From the NCBI RefSeq assembly GCF_965638725.1, contig NC_134952.1, positions 19,657,028-19,721,027 on the forward strand: DNA of 64,000 nt, read 5' to 3'. Position numbers and translations under genes: made by a program. Below are positions 61,601 to 64,000 of this stretch, piece by piece. Source of the DNA: Aptenodytes patagonicus. Taxonomy: Eukaryota > Chordata > Aves > Sphenisciformes > Spheniscidae. Below the pieces are notes generated by a model. The model saw nothing but the letters and a program-made list of their open reading frames with translations. It searched no databases and had not been told where the DNA came from. Positions within the stretch are counted from its first letter, which is position 1, and each line of letters begins with the position of its first letter.

Positions 61601-64000
61601 AGAGGTTTAAGAGTGAGTTCTGAACAGCTATCTGGGACATAATTAAAGGCATTTTAACATGATAAGCCCTGAAGAATGCAAACCATCATCTGTGCACATT
61701 GAAGAGTAAAAGATATTGCTTTTATAGCTGTGGAGCTTATGGTCAGAAGTGATATGAAATATTAGAAATGTGACAGTTTTGTAATAATTTTATACTCATT
61801 GTAATAATTTTCATTTGCAGCTTTTTGCCAGTGAATCTCTGGAATGGCATTAAGTATTTCTCACTCCAGCTTGCCGTGTAATATTGGAATGTCTCTGTGG
61901 TCTTTCTTTTTTCACATAACTGCGTGCGTACAAGTTGCAAGCAAACAGGCGTTAAGATGATGTCTGTTATTCAAGCTAACAAAAGAATAAGAACAAGAGT
62001 TCCCAAAGACTTTTTAAGTTTCTGTGTGAAGAATACACTCCCAGATCTCCCCATGTCTCTTATAAAAATGCAAGTATGGTATTTCAAGTGAGAAAATAAG
62101 TAAGTCTTGTTGACTTCTGCAAACTAATTATTGCCAGAAAATGGGAAGACGAAAAGAAAATATGTAGATGAGGAAACTCAGTACATTTTCTTTTTTCTTC
62201 TTCTTCGAACTCTGAAGCGGTCTGATCAATATCCCCTGGACCACATAGAGGGCATGGCATAATTTAGCTCTTCTGTAAAACACAGGATGGACTATGTAAT
62301 CCACGCTGTGTGTTCATCACAATGAAATTGAAAACCAGTGATACATTACATGTGAATTTATCTTCTCCTGAGAAGTATGCATGGGTCCAGAGCAAAGAGA
62401 AGTCCATGTAGTTGAAACAGAGGTAAGTGCTTTTATTATTACCAGGGAAGTGCCATAGTTTGCCTGCCTGTTTGTAACTGATATCTTTGGCTCTTAAAGT
62501 GACTCCCTGAATGCCTCTCTTCCTTTAGTTAGGGAATCATTTCTCACAAGCTATAGTAGTATCTGGTTTCTGTATTCAAATTTTGCCAATCAGTCTGATA
62601 TCTGACTGTGGGGCTAAATCTTAGGCAAAACACTGTACACTATGCAATTAAAGCATTTGCATTGTCTCCTTAGATAGTTGCCTCTTTCTCTAAATGCCTT
62701 AACTTGACAGAAAACTCATCCTCCACATGCTCAAACTGACTCTCCATCTCATAATCATTCTGATTATTTGTCTTAATAATCATTATAGCACATTTAGTCT
62801 AGATCTGTTCCTCAGTGAGGTTTGTCTGCTGGGAGAGATAACATTTATGTCACATACCTTTCATTTTGGAGTATATATGGCAAAGGTGTCCTAAAGTCTG
62901 CCTACAGCACAATAAATATGTTATTTGCACCATCACTTTTAGGGACAACAAGTTTTGGGCTAAGAGGAAACGTGGTAAAGTTAATCTCAAAAGTTTCTTA
63001 GAGAGAGGTATAAACAGGTGGACTTCTGTGTTTCAGCTGAACTATGGTGTTTGATAAGCAGCCCAAAGCAGCACGTGATGCCTTAAAAGGACATTCTGGA
63101 TTGGAGAGTGGAAGCGATGGCAGCCACATGTAAGATGAACTCATACGGTTGTGTTCAGAAATTTGCCAAGGGCCCTGACACAGAGGAACCCAATTCTGTT
63201 TGGAGCAGGAAAGCCTTGCTTTCTCAGCCTCTCAGGAGCTGCTGCCTCACCCTGATTTGATACAATCAGTGCAGCCTGCGCCACAGACTTCAAAGGCAAT
63301 GGGACTGAACCCCATCTGAGGTGCAAAGTGGGCTCCCTGTGCCTGGGTCTGTGGCAATAGGAGCCATGTAAACAGCTTCCAGAAAACAGAGATACTCTCA
63401 ATCCTTCACTTCCCCAAATATGAAATTCAACCCTTTTATGTTTTTAATTTTTTTTTGTCAAAATCATATTGGAGATTTATACAACTGCTGCTGTCAAACA
63501 TTTGTAAAAGCCTCACAACTGCATCACATCATTCAAACGTTTACTGTGTGCAGGCTGTTCTGAAATGAAAACTACTGCCTTCATTTACACCCACTAGGAA
63601 TCTCCAAATGGAGTCACTTCCCCAAAAGATATAATGGATTCCTAAGATGCTAAATTAAGCTGAAAGATACTGTAGAGTCTTGCATATAGATAAACTGCAA
63701 CAAGTGTAATGTAACAACTATAGTAGTCCCTCTGAGATGAGAAAGATTACTTCCCTCCATCAGTTTTTTATTGTTCTCTGCTGATAAGGCCCTCTACTAC
63801 CCTTAGGGTACTTCTCTTCTGTTTAACCAAGAATGAAGAAAGCTATTTTTATCACTGAACAATATTTAGTTCTGTATAAAAATCTTTCATTTTTTGACAT
63901 GTTTGTAATGCTTTGAGCTTAATGCCTCAGAGAAAGACTAGCTGTTCTCAGTGTATCTGTTCGTGGCACTCAACAGAAACTTTTTGATTTCTTTTGTTTA

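Larger units (their letters stand above)
53411..64000. other. Intergenic DNA, no gene recognised
   Basis: Contains a GC-richer patch at 56850-57480 with long open frames in several frames (up to 165 codons at 56809-57306), a 150-codon minus-strand frame at 53769-54221, a 14-bp palindrome CCTCCTGCAGGAGG at 54966-54979, and repeat remnants at 55644-55750 and 58629-58665. None of the open frames shows a recognised domain. Confidence 0.55.

Noticed and set aside
1..64000. tRNA genes, microRNA precursors, CRISPR-like arrays and endogenous retrovirus LTR pairs
   Set aside because: No tRNA B-box with cloverleaf context, no long hairpin of precursor size, no spaced repeats and no paired LTRs or retroviral frames were seen on reading.

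Overview
The window is vertebrate nuclear DNA, AT-rich and CpG-poor, with no operons, CRISPR or prokaryotic gene structure. It is most likely from a bird. The CR1 copy near 53.1-53.4 kb is of the avian type, CR1 copies are few, and older amniote repeats (MIR-like, L3-like and a near-palindromic reptile/bird family) are strongly decayed. A close non-avian sauropsid (crocodilian or turtle) is not excluded. No intact protein-coding gene was found.

The main gene-like object is a broken copy of GBA3, the cytosolic beta-glucosidase of glycoside hydrolase family 1, on the + strand at about 12.06-23.16 kb. Four exons are recognisable: 12060-12132, 16317-16544, 21587-22367 and 23032-23155. Exons 2 and 4 read as clean, conserved protein. 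Exon 3 carries stops and at least three frameshifts, its donor site is destroyed, the usual start methionine is not in frame, exon 2 ends at a GC dinucleotide, and the catalytic nucleophile Glu is an Asp codon. The last exon was not found. This fits a unitary pseudogene. In other amniotes GBA3 lies in a gene-poor stretch between ADGRA3 and PPARGC1A, which agrees with the empty flanks.

Layout: 1-7.7 kb is anonymous intergenic DNA. 7.68-8.36 kb (- strand) is a decayed protein-like stretch with no recognised parent. 8.4-8.72 kb is an old interspersed repeat. 12.06-23.16 kb is the GBA3 pseudogene, with CR1, MIR-like and L3-like fragments in its introns. 23.2-64 kb is an intergenic desert with a CR1 fragment at 33.1-33.66 kb, L3-like elements at 26.0-26.9 and 40.0-40.9 kb, MIR-like SINE fragments, a 67-bp element present twice near 52 kb, a 3'-truncated avian CR1 at 53.1-53.4 kb, and a few notable palindromes.

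There is no evidence here of a multi-gene system. The most interesting items are the GBA3 loss with its uneven exon decay, the unidentified minus-strand pseudogene, and the duplicated element near 52 kb. Family identifications come from recognition by eye; no database search was run.
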